Assembly: GCA_049642385.1 (NCBI GenBank)
Contig: JBAROU010000175.1
Coordinates: 1 to 24,812, forward strand
Length of the DNA stretch: 24,812 nucleotides
DNA from: JBAROU01 sp049642385
GTDB taxonomy: Bacteria; Chloroflexota; Dehalococcoidia; DSTF01; RBG-16-68-14
Direction of reading: 5' to 3'
Made by a program: the position numbers and the translations under genes. Below the pieces are notes generated by a model. It had not been told where the DNA came from and did no database searches. It saw only the letters and a list, made by a program, of their open reading frames with translations. Each line of letters starts with the position of its first letter. Position 1 is the stretch's first letter. Positions 1-11,800 of the stretch are shown here, piece after piece.

Positions 1-1239
1 GGTGATGAGGCCGTCGTTCACAACCTGCAACGCTTCGCCGGCGAGGGAGCGGCCGGGGGCGCCCGGACGGGCGCCCGTCGGGGCGAACTCCTTGGTCACG
101 GCGACGAACCATTGCTCGCTGAGCCGCGGCTCGACGACGGTATGGCAGCGATCGCAGTGGCCGACGCTGTGCGCGTAAGGTTCGGTCTTTACGAGGAAGC
201 CCTGCTGTTCGAGATCGCGCACGATCGCGTCGCGGCAAGCGAAGCGATCCATGCCCGCGTAGGGCCCGGCTTCGTCGTTCATCGTGCCGTCCGGCGCGAT
301 GGCGTTCACCGTCTCGAGTTGTTGGCGCTGGCCGATTTCGAAGTCGGTGACGTCGTGGCCGGGCGTGACTTTGAGCGCGCCAGTGCCGAACTCGGCTTCG
401 ATCGCCTCGTCGGCGACGATGGGCAGCTCGCGCCCGATGATCGGAAGGAGCGCACGCCAGCCGATGATCGCGCGGTAACGTTCGTCGTCGGGATGGACAG
501 CGACGCCAGTGTCGGCAACGATCGTTTCGGGCCGGGTCGTGGCGATGGTGATGTACTCGTCGGTCGCCTTGCCGTCGTCGCCGATCAGTGGGTAGCGGAC
601 GTGCCAGAGGAAGCCTTCCTCCTCCTGGTGATCGACCTCGAGGTCGGAGATGGCGGTCTGACAGCCGGGGCACCAGTTGATCATGCGCTCGCCGCGATAG
701 ATGAGACCTTTCTGGTAGAGGTTGTAGAACATGGCGCGGACGGCGCGGGCCGGGCCGGGGTCCATGGTGAACATCTCGCGCGTCCAGTCCGCGGACGCGC
801 CGAGGCGCTTGTGCTGATCGAAGATGCGCACGCGGCTGTTGTTAACGAATGTCCAGACGCGTTCGAGAAACGCTTCACGCCCAATGTCGAAGCGCGTCTT
901 CCCTTCTTTGGCCAGCTCGCGCTCGATCAGGGTGTGGACGGCGATGGCAGCGTGGTCGACACCGGGGAGCCAGAGTGTGGGCGCGCCCTGCATGCGATGC
1001 CAGCGCACCAGGATGTCCTCGACGGTGTCCGTGAGGGCGTGGCCCAGGTGGAGCTCGCCGGTGAGGTTTGGGGGCGGCATGATCACAACGAAGGGGTCGA
1101 CGTGGCCATCCACGCCCGGGCGCGCGGGGACGGCCTTGAAGTAGCCGCCGTCCTCCCACATGCGATAGATGCGCCCTTCGACGGCGGCGGGATCGTACGC
1201 TTTGGGCATTGCGTTGGCGGGTTCGGCGTCAGTCGTCAT
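1..1239 (-). CDS. valS: Valyl-tRNA synthetase, N-terminal half (runs off the window start)
   Basis: Class I aminoacyl-tRNA synthetase that charges tRNA-Val in the cytoplasm. The 413 visible codons stay open to base 1, so the C-terminal part (KMSKS loop, anticodon-binding domain, coiled-coil arm) lies outside; family members have about 850-950 residues. Visible hallmarks are the HIGH-box region PPPNLTGELHLGHAL at residues 55-69, the CP1 editing-domain motif TTRPETIVADTG, and SEQWFVA near residue 374, followed by TKEFAP. A pair of Cys in a GHCDRCH stretch just before it looks like the zinc-binding knuckle of the connective peptide. The ATG at 1239 is preceded by GAGG with 7 bases of spacing, which favours it over the Met at residue 11. 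It lies 104 bp downstream of the Nudix-fusion gene on the same strand, with hairpins in between, so it may be partly uncoupled from that operon. Confidence 0.97.
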   Translation of the reverse strand, partial: MTTDAEPANAMPKAYDPAAVEGRIYRMWEDGGYFKAVPARPGVDGHVDPFVVIMPPPNLTGELHLGHALTDTVEDILVRWHRMQGAPTLWLPGVDHAAIAVHTLIERELAKEGKTRFDIGREAFLERVWTFVNNSRVRIFDQHKRLGASADWTREMFTMDPGPARAVRAMFYNLYQKGLIYRGERMINWCPGCQTAISDLEVDHQEEEGFLWHVRYPLIGDDGKATDEYITIATTRPETIVADTGVAVHPDDERYRAIIGWRALLPIIGRELPIVADEAIEAEFGTGALKVTPGHDVTDFEIGQRQQLETVNAIAPDGTMNDEAGPYAGMDRFACRDAIVRDLEQQGFLVKTEPYAHSVGHCDRCHTVVEPRLSEQWFVAVTKEFAPTGARPGAPGRSLAGEALQVVNDGLIT

Positions 1240-1257
1240 GGCATGACCTCACAAGCT

Positions 1258-1314
1258 GGCGACCTGAAGGTCGCCGCTACGGCGATACGGTTCGGCCCCG
1301 ATTGCTCGGGGCCG
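1258..1314. repeat. Two adjacent perfect hairpins, REP-like, in the Nudix-valS gap
   Basis: The 104-bp gap 1240-1343 holds two perfect inverted repeats. The first has a 7-bp stem, GGCGACC/GGTCGCC, with loop TGAA (1258-1264 and 1269-1275). The second has a 9-bp stem, CGGCCCCGA/TCGGGGCCG, with loop TTGC (1293-1301 and 1306-1314). Neither is followed by a T tract on the minus strand, so they are poor intrinsic terminators. The GTAGCG-plus-GGCGACC pattern resembles dispersed palindromic units known from many bacterial genomes, but copy number cannot be judged from one window. They could equally act as mRNA-processing or stabilising structures between the Nudix gene and valS. Confidence 0.6.
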
Positions 1315-1343
1315 GTCAGCCTTCGCATCGAATGCTGGGCCCC

Positions 1344-2521
1344 TCATCGCTCGCGCGCTACTACTACGCCGTCTACGACGTCGGCTACGTCTACTACGTC
1401 GGTCGAAGCAAGATAGCGGGCACGGCGGTGCGCCGCGGCTTCGAGCTCGGAGATCTGGGCGAGCGCCTTGCGCGTGTCAGACGCGACGCGGGCGGGGTCG
1501 CTCTGGTTGACGCGGTACTTGAAGAGCCAGTAGGTAAACTCGCGGAGCTCTGAGTACGCCATGTCGTCGCCCGCGGGCAGTGAACGCTCATGGCGGAATG
1601 CGGCAAGCATCTCGTCGCGGTTCTTGCCATACAGCTGCTCAAACACCCTGTGCTCCACGCTGACCTCGTTACGGCGCCAGACGCAGCTCCGGTGGTCCTT
1701 GAGCACCTCTTCCTCAGCCACGAGCTGGAGCGCTTCTTCGACGGCGATGCCGTAGAGGTAGTTCAGGTGGGCTCGGTGCTTGGCGTCACCGATCGCGTGC
1801 TTGAACTCGTCCGCATCGATCTCGCGCGGGAGGCGGCCGAAGAAGAGAAGCTGCTCGCGCTCATCGGGCGGGATGGCACCGTCGGCGACGGCGCAGAGCC
1901 GCTCAGCTAGCAGCAGCCAGTCGAACGCCTCGCCGCCGACGAGATAGCGGTAGGAGCGGCCATCAACCTCCTCCTCAGCGACCTCCCAGCCAGCGATAGC
2001 CTCGAGCATTGCGGCGAGCCAGTCGCCACCGTCGTCGAGGGCGCGCTGGAAGCCTGCGAGCGCTTCGTTCTCACGCGCGAGGCACGCCTGGTAGGCGGGT
2101 GACGCGACGAAGTCGGCGAGGACGGTCTTGTGGCGATAGGCGATGGCCATGCCGTCCAGCTCGTGGGGGTGGAAGAAGCCGAGCGCCTGGCCTTCGCCGA
2201 CGAGCATATCATCGACGGCGCGATCGGTGTTCGCGTAGTAGAAGTGCGTTTCGAAACGCATGCCGTTCTCCAGCTCTTCTTTATACACGTCGAACGACTT
2301 GATCTCCCCGAGGACGATGCCCGTCTCCTCCTCGACCTCGCGGCGCGCGGCCTGCTCGGGCGTCTCGCCCTTCGCGGCGTTGCCGCCGGTGATGCCCCAG
2401 TGGTTGGGGTAGAGAATCTCGGGATTATCGTCGCGGAGCTGGAGAAGGATGCGCCCATCGCGGTCGATGAGGATGACACCTGCGGAGAGCAGGAACTTCT
2501 TTGTGCTCGCGCGGGCGGGCA

Positions 2522-2522
<1 letters not shown>
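1344..2522 (-). CDS. Nudix hydrolase fused to a long uncharacterised helical domain
   Basis: 392 residues. Residues about 8-140 form a Nudix fold with an intact Nudix box at 47-69 (G47, E53, then R61-E62-V63-x-E65-E66-x-G68-I69), so it should hydrolyse a nucleoside diphosphate linked to some moiety using a divalent metal; the substrate is not evident. Residues about 165-370 are a mostly alpha-helical, acidic region with many aromatics (EAFDWLLLAERLC, AHLNYLYGIAVEEALQL) that I cannot assign to a family. The last 20 or so residues (DVVDVADVVDGVVV) are low-complexity and encoded by a degenerate DNA repeat. The start is set at the ATG whose A is the last base of the secA stop (TGATG), implying translational coupling; a longer frame extends 18 codons into secA but is unlikely to be used. 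A housekeeping or clean-up enzyme is the safest reading. Confidence 0.85.
1371..1402. repeat. Short degenerate direct repeat at the 3' end of the Nudix-fusion gene
   Basis: A 14-base unit, GTCTAC(G/T)ACGTCGG, occurs at 1371-1384 and 1389-1402, 18 bases apart with one mismatch, inside a longer run of TAC-like triplets starting near 1358. On the coding (minus) strand it gives the Val/Asp-rich tail of the Nudix-fusion protein. It directly adjoins the hairpin cluster at 1258-1314. Confidence 0.6.
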
Positions 2523-5218
<2,696 letters not shown>

Positions 5219-5260
5219 GGTGCTGTCGTAATCCTAACGTGGCTGTCGATAGCCGGCGAC

Positions 5261-6241
<981 letters not shown>

Positions 6242-6283
6242 CGGCATACCTCCCTACGCTGCCCAGCCGACCGGCCGTTCCGC

Positions 6284-6332
6284 GCCCGTAGCGAGTACGG
6301 GCCGGGCGAGGACCCAACGTCCTGACCGGCCC
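6284..6332. repeat. Overlapping alternative hairpins in the prs leader
   Basis: Two inverted repeats share bases. Hairpin A is GCCCGTA/TACGGGC (6284-6290 and 6296-6302, loop of 5). Hairpin B is GGGCCGG/CCGGCCC (6299-6305 and 6326-6332) with an inner AGGAC/GTCCT stem (6309-6313 and 6319-6323). Bases 6299-6302 belong to both, so only one can form at a time. They sit about 45-90 bases upstream of the prs start. Possible roles are an attenuator or antiterminator-like leader, a terminator for the upstream lipoprotein gene (no T tract seen), or a REP-like unit; an 11-base piece, CTGACCGGCCC, also occurs at the 1306-1320 hairpin on the other strand. Confidence 0.5.
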
Positions 6333-6370
6333 ATGGCCACGCCTGAGCGCATGTCTGGTAAACCATGTCA

Positions 6371-6400
6371 ACTATAACACACGGCCCCCTTTCGCTCGAA
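6371..6400 (-). promoter_or_regulatory. Weak candidate promoter for prs-secA-nudix
   Basis: On the minus strand TATAGT (6371-6376) resembles a -10 box, with TTCGAG (6395-6400) 18 bases upstream as a poor -35. Transcription would start near 6364 and give a leader of roughly 120 bases containing the alternative hairpins. Only the -10 is convincing. Confidence 0.35.
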
Positions 6401-6414
6401 CCTAGCGGCGCTTG

Positions 6415-7524
6415 TCAAGGTCGGTTGTAGTAGTCGTACACCGCCCGCGAGATGCGGGCGATGGGGGTAGCGCCATCGTCGTCGAAGCCGTAGTCGGTGA
6501 GGACAGCGATGGCGTAGGTGGCGGCGGGCGAGAAGACGATGCCGACGTCGTGCGTGGCGTTCGACCAGTTGCCCGTCTTGTGGGCCACCTTCGTCCCCGG
6601 CGGCACACCAGCGAGAATCCGGTCGGCGAACGATTCGGTCGCGAGAAGGCCGATCATCTGGTTGCTCGCCGCGGTGCTGACGGCCTTGCGCCGGCCGATC
6701 GCCTCGAGCAGGAGCGCCATCTCGCGCGCGTTCGTGGGCAGCGATCCACCGCCAGCGAACTGCGTGACAGTAAGGCCGAGGCTCTGGAGCGCGACCTCGA
6801 CGTTGCCCGGCCCAACGCGGTCGAGCAGGAGGTTGGCGGCGGTGTTGTCGCTGATGCGGATCATCGACTGCACGGCCTGGCCAACGGTGACCTGGGAGCA
6901 GGCAGCGATCTCCCCTGGGTTGATGCCACGCTGCACGTAGTAGTCGGAGACGATGTAGCGCTCGGTGAAATCGAGCGTGCCAGCGTCGCGCTGGTGGAAC
7001 ACCTCCAGCAGCACCCAGGTCTTGAACAGGCTCGCCGAGTAGAACTCGCGGTCGGGCGCGATCATGACGCCGTGGCCATCGGCGAGGTTTTTCACGACAA
7101 CAGCGACGTGCGGCAGTTCCTGCTGCCCGATTGTCCGGCGGACGATCTGGTCCAACTGCTGGTCCTTGGTGAAGGGCAATGGCTGGTACGGCAGGAGCGC
7201 GGGCGACGGACCCTTCCAGCGGATCTGGAGCGGCTCGCCGGGATCAGGCTCGAACGGGGCGCCGCCGGGGTATGGATCGGGGCAGACCGGCTCCGGTGGC
7301 TTGATCGAAGCGGCGTCCGTCGGCGCGGGCGTGGACGATTCGACCGGCGTTACGATCGGCGCGGGCGGGAGCGGCGTGGAGGTAGGAGTAACAAGCGCGG
7401 TTGTGCTGGGCGTCGCTTCGGGGGCGGAGTCACCGCCGCCGCAGGCGAGCAGCAGCGCCGCGGCGCAGAGCAAGCACGCGGCGATGAGCGAGCGACCGGT
7501 CAGACGACGTCGCGGCCTTTCCAT
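6415..7524 (-). CDS. Class-A beta-lactamase-like serine hydrolase, lipoprotein
   Basis: 369 residues. The N terminus has a basic stretch, a hydrophobic segment (13-27) and a lipobox LLAC with Cys28, so it is probably lipid-anchored outside the cytoplasmic membrane. A Pro/Thr/Ser-rich linker runs to about residue 80. The enzymatic domain (about 120-369) shows the serine-hydrolase triad of the class-A/PBP superfamily: S165-x-x-K168, S225-D226-N227 and K316-T317-G318. The omega-loop region between SDN and KTG (GGGSLPTNAREMALLL) shows no obvious Glu166 equivalent, so deacylation of beta-lactams may be poor. A D,D-peptidase or a beta-lactamase2-family protein of unknown role is as likely as a true beta-lactamase. 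The ATG lies 25 bases inside the 3' end of cinA in another frame, without a strong ribosome binding site, suggesting co-translation. Confidence 0.85.
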   Translation of the reverse strand: MERPRRRLTGRSLIAACLLCAAALLLACGGGDSAPEATPSTTALVTPTSTPLPPAPIVTPVESSTPAPTDAASIKPPEPVCPDPYPGGAPFEPDPGEPLQIRWKGPSPALLPYQPLPFTKDQQLDQIVRRTIGQQELPHVAVVVKNLADGHGVMIAPDREFYSASLFKTWVLLEVFHQRDAGTLDFTERYIVSDYYVQRGINPGEIAACSQVTVGQAVQSMIRISDNTAANLLLDRVGPGNVEVALQSLGLTVTQFAGGGSLPTNAREMALLLEAIGRRKAVSTAASNQMIGLLATESFADRILAGVPPGTKVAHKTGNWSNATHDVGIVFSPAATYAIAVLTDYGFDDDGATPIARISRAVYDYYNRP

Positions 7525-8750
7525 TCGATGAGCATCCGGCGCGTCATGCCGAGGGCCGTGGTAACGGCGCGCCGCTTCACAGCCTCGCGGCTTTGCGCGA
7601 ACTGATAGCTAATGGTCTGCGGCACACCAAAGTCGGCTTCGAGGCCGATATGCACCGTGCCGGGCGGCTTGTCGTCCTGCGGGTCGGGCCCGGCGACGCC
7701 GGTGATGCCGATACCGATATCGGCGCCGAGGCGCTGGCGGGCAGCGCGCGCCATGTCTCGCGCGCATTCGCCGCTAATCACGCCGTGTTGGGCGATGATC
7801 TCCTCGCTCACGCCCCAGGCGATCTTCATCTCGGTCGCATAGGCGACCATGCCGCCGCGAAAGTAGTCGGAGCTGCCGGGCACGTTCGTAATCGTGTGGG
7901 CGAGCAGGCCGCCCGTGCACGACTCCATCGTCGCGAGCGTGAGGCTGTGCTGGCGCAGCAGGTCACCGACAGCGCTCTCGAGCGTATCGTCGTCGGCACC
8001 CCAGACGATCGGGCCAAGCAGGCGACGCACCTCTTGCTCGACCGGCTCGATGAGCAGGCGCGCCTCCTCCTTCGTTGCGGCCTTGGCCGCGATGCGCAGG
8101 TGAACGCCATCGGCGCGCGCGTACACGCCGATCGTGGGGTTGTCCGACTTGAGGAGCGGGCTGAGCAGCTCGTCGACATGGCCTTCGCCCATGCCGGCGG
8201 TCTTCAGCGTGCGCGCGACGAGTACGGCGCCCGGACGCCGGCGTTCGAGCTCCGGCGCGACCTCGTGCTCCCACATGCGCTGCATCTCGACCGGTGGGCC
8301 GGGCATGGCGACGATCACCTTGCCATCGCGCTCAACCCACCAGCCGGGGGCGGTGCCGCGCGGGTTGGGCAGAGCCCGCGCGGAAGCGACGAGCGTCGCC
8401 TGCTTCACGTTGCGCTCCGGCATGTTGGCGCCGCGGCCGGCGAAGAAGTCGCGCAGCTGCTGTTCGAGGGCGGCGTCAACGCGCAGCTCTTCACCCAGCA
8501 CGCGGCCGATCGCCTCGCGCGTGAGATCGTCTTCTGTGGGGCCGAGGCCACCTGTCGTTATGACAAGATCGGACCGATTGCGAGCGCGCTCGACAGTTTC
8601 GCTCAAACGTTCGATGTTGTCACCGACTTTTGAGATGTAGTAGACGTCGATACCCAGCGCTGGAAGCTGGGCGGCGAGGTACTGGGCGTTGGTATCGAGG
8701 ATTTCTCCTAGGAGGATCTCCGTACCGATCGATACGATTTCGGCTTTCAT
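7500..8750 (-). CDS. cinA: CinA-family protein: nicotinamide-nucleotide amidohydrolase / pyrophosphatase-like
   Basis: 416 residues, full-length CinA. The N-terminal MoCF-like (COG1058) domain carries EIVSIGTEILLGEI at the start, TTGGLGPTEDDLT (65-77) and MPGPP (149-153). The C-terminal PncC domain carries ESCTGG at 276-281 and GITGVAGP at 348-355. In characterised homologues the C-terminal domain deamidates nicotinamide mononucleotide in NAD recycling and the N-terminal domain hydrolyses ADP-ribose-type pyrophosphates; competence links are family lore only. It is the first gene of the minus-strand block, divergent from the large sensor gene. No Shine-Dalgarno is visible before the ATG, and a candidate promoter lies so close that the mRNA may be nearly leaderless. 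Its last 25 bases overlap the lipoprotein gene. Confidence 0.96.
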   Translation of the reverse strand: MKAEIVSIGTEILLGEILDTNAQYLAAQLPALGIDVYYISKVGDNIERLSETVERARNRSDLVITTGGLGPTEDDLTREAIGRVLGEELRVDAALEQQLRDFFAGRGANMPERNVKQATLVASARALPNPRGTAPGWWVERDGKVIVAMPGPPVEMQRMWEHEVAPELERRRPGAVLVARTLKTAGMGEGHVDELLSPLLKSDNPTIGVYARADGVHLRIAAKAATKEEARLLIEPVEQEVRRLLGPIVWGADDDTLESAVGDLLRQHSLTLATMESCTGGLLAHTITNVPGSSDYFRGGMVAYATEMKIAWGVSEEIIAQHGVISGECARDMARAARQRLGADIGIGITGVAGPDPQDDKPPGTVHIGLEADFGVPQTISYQFAQSREAVKRRAVTTALGMTRRMLIEWKGRDVV

Positions 8751-8760
8751 GGGCGAGGGC

Positions 8761-8789
8761 AGGGTAGGCTACGCCATCTGGGTGGTCAA
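8761..8789 (-). promoter_or_regulatory. Candidate promoter for cinA, nearly leaderless
   Basis: Minus strand: TTGACC (8784-8789), 17-base spacer, TACCCT (8761-8766). A start about 7 bases after the -10 would fall near 8754, only a few bases before the ATG at 8750, which agrees with the missing ribosome binding site. The -35 is good, the -10 weak. Confidence 0.4.
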
Positions 8790-8803
8790 GGGGGGAGTAG
8801 CCT
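8766..8803. promoter_or_regulatory. Inverted repeat around the cinA -35
   Basis: Perfect 7-base arms AGGCTAC (8766-8772) and GTAGCCT (8797-8803), 24 bases apart, flank the TTGACC box on the cinA strand; the left arm touches the -10. This could be an operator in the divergent cinA/sensor region, or chance. Confidence 0.3.
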
Positions 8804-8815
8804 CTTAAAGGGATC

Positions 8816-8840
8816 GTTCCGATACATACATGTACGGAAC
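8816..8840. promoter_or_regulatory. Inverted repeat just upstream of the sensor gene's ribosome binding site
   Basis: GTTCCG (8816-8821) and CGGAAC (8835-8840) are perfect arms with a 13-base AT-rich spacer that itself contains the palindrome TACATGTA (8827-8834). The right arm directly abuts the GGAG at 8841-8844. It may be an operator, or an mRNA hairpin controlling access to the ribosome binding site of the TTG-started gene. Confidence 0.4.
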
Positions 8841-8851
8841 GGAGTAAGAAA

Positions 8852-11800
8852 TTGCCGGAAGCGGAAACGTTTGACCTGATTCGGGCCAAGCGCCGGGAGC
8901 AAGTGCCCCAGGCGCTAGCACGCCTTGTTGTGATTGGCCTGTTTATCGTCCTCTGGGTCAACTTGTGGGTGGCGCGCATCCCCATGCCGGCACCGTTCCT
9001 CCTGGTGCTAGTGGCCGAGGCGTGCTTCTTCGTTTGCTACTGGCGCGCCATCCACGTGTTGCGCAGCCTCCGCGCGCTGGACGCCGCACAGAACCTGATG
9101 CTGGTCGCGGAGATCGTGTTCCACACAACGATCGTTTACTTCCTAGGAAGCGTTTCGTGGTTGGGGCCGTTCGCCTACGTGTTCGGCATGATCTTCGCGA
9201 ACACGTTCCTGGGCATGCGGCGGGGGCTGCTCTACACAGTGGGCGCTACCACCGCATTCGCGGCGCTGGTCATGCTGGAGGCGAACGGCGTCGTGCCACA
9301 CTACGTGTACATGGACCAAGGGCCGCTCCGCTACACGGACCCGCAGTTCGTTGCCACGACGATCGTCGGAGGCTTTGGTGTTTTTCTGAGCATCTACGTG
9401 TGGGTGAACTGGGTGGGCAGCGAGCTGCGCCACGAGCGCGATGCAGCCGTGAAGGCTCAGGAAGGCCTGCTCGAGGCGCGAGCGGCGCTCCAGCAGACGA
9501 ACGAGGAGCTGGAGCAACGCGTCGCCGATCGCACGAGGGACCTCGAGCTGGCGAACGCAGCGCTCCGGCAGAGCGAAGAACGTCTGCGCACCGTAATATC
9601 GAACGCACCGGTCATCCTCTTCGCAAGCAACGCACACGGCATCTTCACCGTGTCCGAGGGGCAAGGACTGGAGGCGCTGGGCCTCGAACCTGGCCAGGTG
9701 ATCGGACGTTCCGCGTTCGACCTATTCCGGAACAACCCAGCGGTCTGCGACAACGTGCGTAGAGTGCTGGCGGGAGAAGCGTTTACCGCGGAGATTGAGA
9801 TCAGGGGGCTGTGCTTCGAGGCACATCACGCCCCGGTCAGGGATGAACACGGCAACGTCGTCGGCATGATCGGCGTCGCAAGTGACGTGACGGAGCGCAA
9901 GCGCACGGAAGACGCGCTGCGCGAGAGCGAGGAGCGACTCCGGACCGTCGTATCCAATGCGCCGGTTGTGCTTTTTGCCGTTGACTCAGAGGGCATCTTT
10001 ACCCTCTCGGAAGGTAAGGGCCTGGAGGCGTTAGGGCTGAAGCCGGGAGAAGTCGTTGGGAGCTCTGTATACGAAATGTATCGAGATGCGCCGGAGATCT
10101 GTAACAACATCCGGCGCGCGCTTGGAGGCGAGGCGTTCACCGCCGCTGTCGCGATTTCAGGATTGGGCTACGAGACACATCATGCGCCAGTGAGGGATCG
10201 GCAAGGCAACGTGATCGGCATGATCGGTGTCGCAAGTGACGTGACGGAGCGCATGAAAGCGGAACGCGAACTCCGTGCACGGGAGGCGCGCAACCGCGCG
10301 CTGCTCGAAGCGATTCCGGACATGATCGTCCGGATCCGCAAGGACGGCACCGTCCTCGACTTCAAGCCGCAGCACGACGTCGAGCTATCAATCGATGACC
10401 CTATTGGCAGAAACATCTATGAATTCTTGCTCGGTGAAGTCGGCGCCGGCGCGAAGGAACACATCGAGCGAGCGCTGGAGACGCACGTGTCTCAGCTGTA
10501 TGAGTTTCCGCTCGACGGGGCTCATGATGAGGAACGGCATCGCGAGGCGCGCATCGTCGCGTGCGCGGACGATGAGGTCCTCGCGCTTGTGCGCGACGTG
10601 ACCGAGCGCAAACGCACGGAAGAGGCGCTGCTGGAGAGCGAGGCGAAGTTCCGCACGTTGGCTGAGACGGCTGCGACAGCGGTGTTCGTCTTTCAGGACA
10701 CCACGATACGTTATGTGAATCCGGCGGGCGAAGCGCAGACGGGCTATTCGGAGGAAGAGCTGCTCACGATGGACTTCTGGGAAGTCATTCATCCCGAGCA
10801 TCGCCAGCTGGTCAAGCAGCGCGGCCTCGCGCGACAGGCTGGAGACGATGTCCCTAGTGGCTATGAAGTGAAATTGCTTACGAAGGACGGCGAAGAGCGT
10901 TGGGTGGAATTCACGGCGGGTGTGATTGAGTATCAGGGACAGCCGGCGGTGGTGGGCACGGCGTTCGACATCACGGAGCGCAAGCGCATTGAGGAGGCGC
11001 TGCGCGAGCAAGCGCTGCGCGACCCGCTTACGGGCGTGCTCAACCACGCCGCGATTGTCCAGGAGCTACGCGCGGTGCTCGACTCGGGCGCTGACGGCGT
11101 ATCGCACGTCATTGTTATGGCTGACGTGGACGGGCTGAAAGCAATCAATGACATCTACGGTCATCAGATGGGCGACGAGGCGTTGACACTCGTCGCGAGG
11201 GTGCTCCAACAGGACGACGCGATCGTCGGGCGCTACGGTGGCGATGAGTTCGTTGCGGTCCTGCGCGAGCACGACCGCGCTAGCGCAGACCGCTATCGGG
11301 CAACCGTGCTGGACAGGCTCGCCAACGCGCGCCTCATCGATCCAGAGACGAGCGCGGAAATACCGATCATCGTGAGCCTGGGCTACGCGATTCACCCAGC
11401 CGATGCCCGCACGGTCCACGATCTGATCCAGGTATCCGACAATGCAATGTACGCTGCGAAGCGCCAACGGCCTACGCACGGCCGCGACCCAACGTTCGTT
11501 CGGCCGCTGGGAACAGACCGCGCAGCCGAGCTCGTCGGCCAGCTCGTGCCGCTGCTGACCGCGCCGGGCGACGTGAACGACAAGCTGAAGCTCGTCGCGC
11601 AGCGGCTCTCCGTCGGCGCGGGCTACGATGCCGTGACCTTCTCCATGTTCGCCCCCTTGCCGGGACAACCGCTGGCCGAGAACACGTTTGCGCGCGCGCC
11701 GGAGGAGCTCGTCGAGGCGTGGCACACCGTGCAAGACGATCCGGCTCTCGATTCGGAGGAGGCGCACCCGGTACGCCAGCTTTTGGAGCGCACGAAACGT

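Noticed and set aside
1258..1314. Intrinsic terminator after the Nudix gene, or a T-box leader for valS
   Set aside because: No T tract follows either hairpin, and the 104-bp gap is too short and lacks a T-box sequence.
112..1416. Long plus-strand reading frame opposite valS
   Set aside because: It is the antisense shadow of valS; the minus strand encodes the HIGH box, editing motif and SEQWFVA, and the plus frame has no recognisable domain.
6413..6418. TTGACA on the minus strand as -35 for prs
   Set aside because: It is 36 bases from the TATAGT box and overlaps the stop of the upstream gene.
6412..7605. Plus-strand reading frame opposite the beta-lactamase-like gene
   Set aside because: Arg/Gly-rich shadow; the minus strand holds the lipobox and the three active-site motifs.
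7593..8633. Plus-strand reading frame opposite cinA
   Set aside because: Shadow of a clear CinA; no domain of its own.
9572..10279. PAS duplication as CRISPR-like or assembly-derived repeat
   Set aside because: Only two copies, in frame and diverged at many codons; it is a protein-module duplication.
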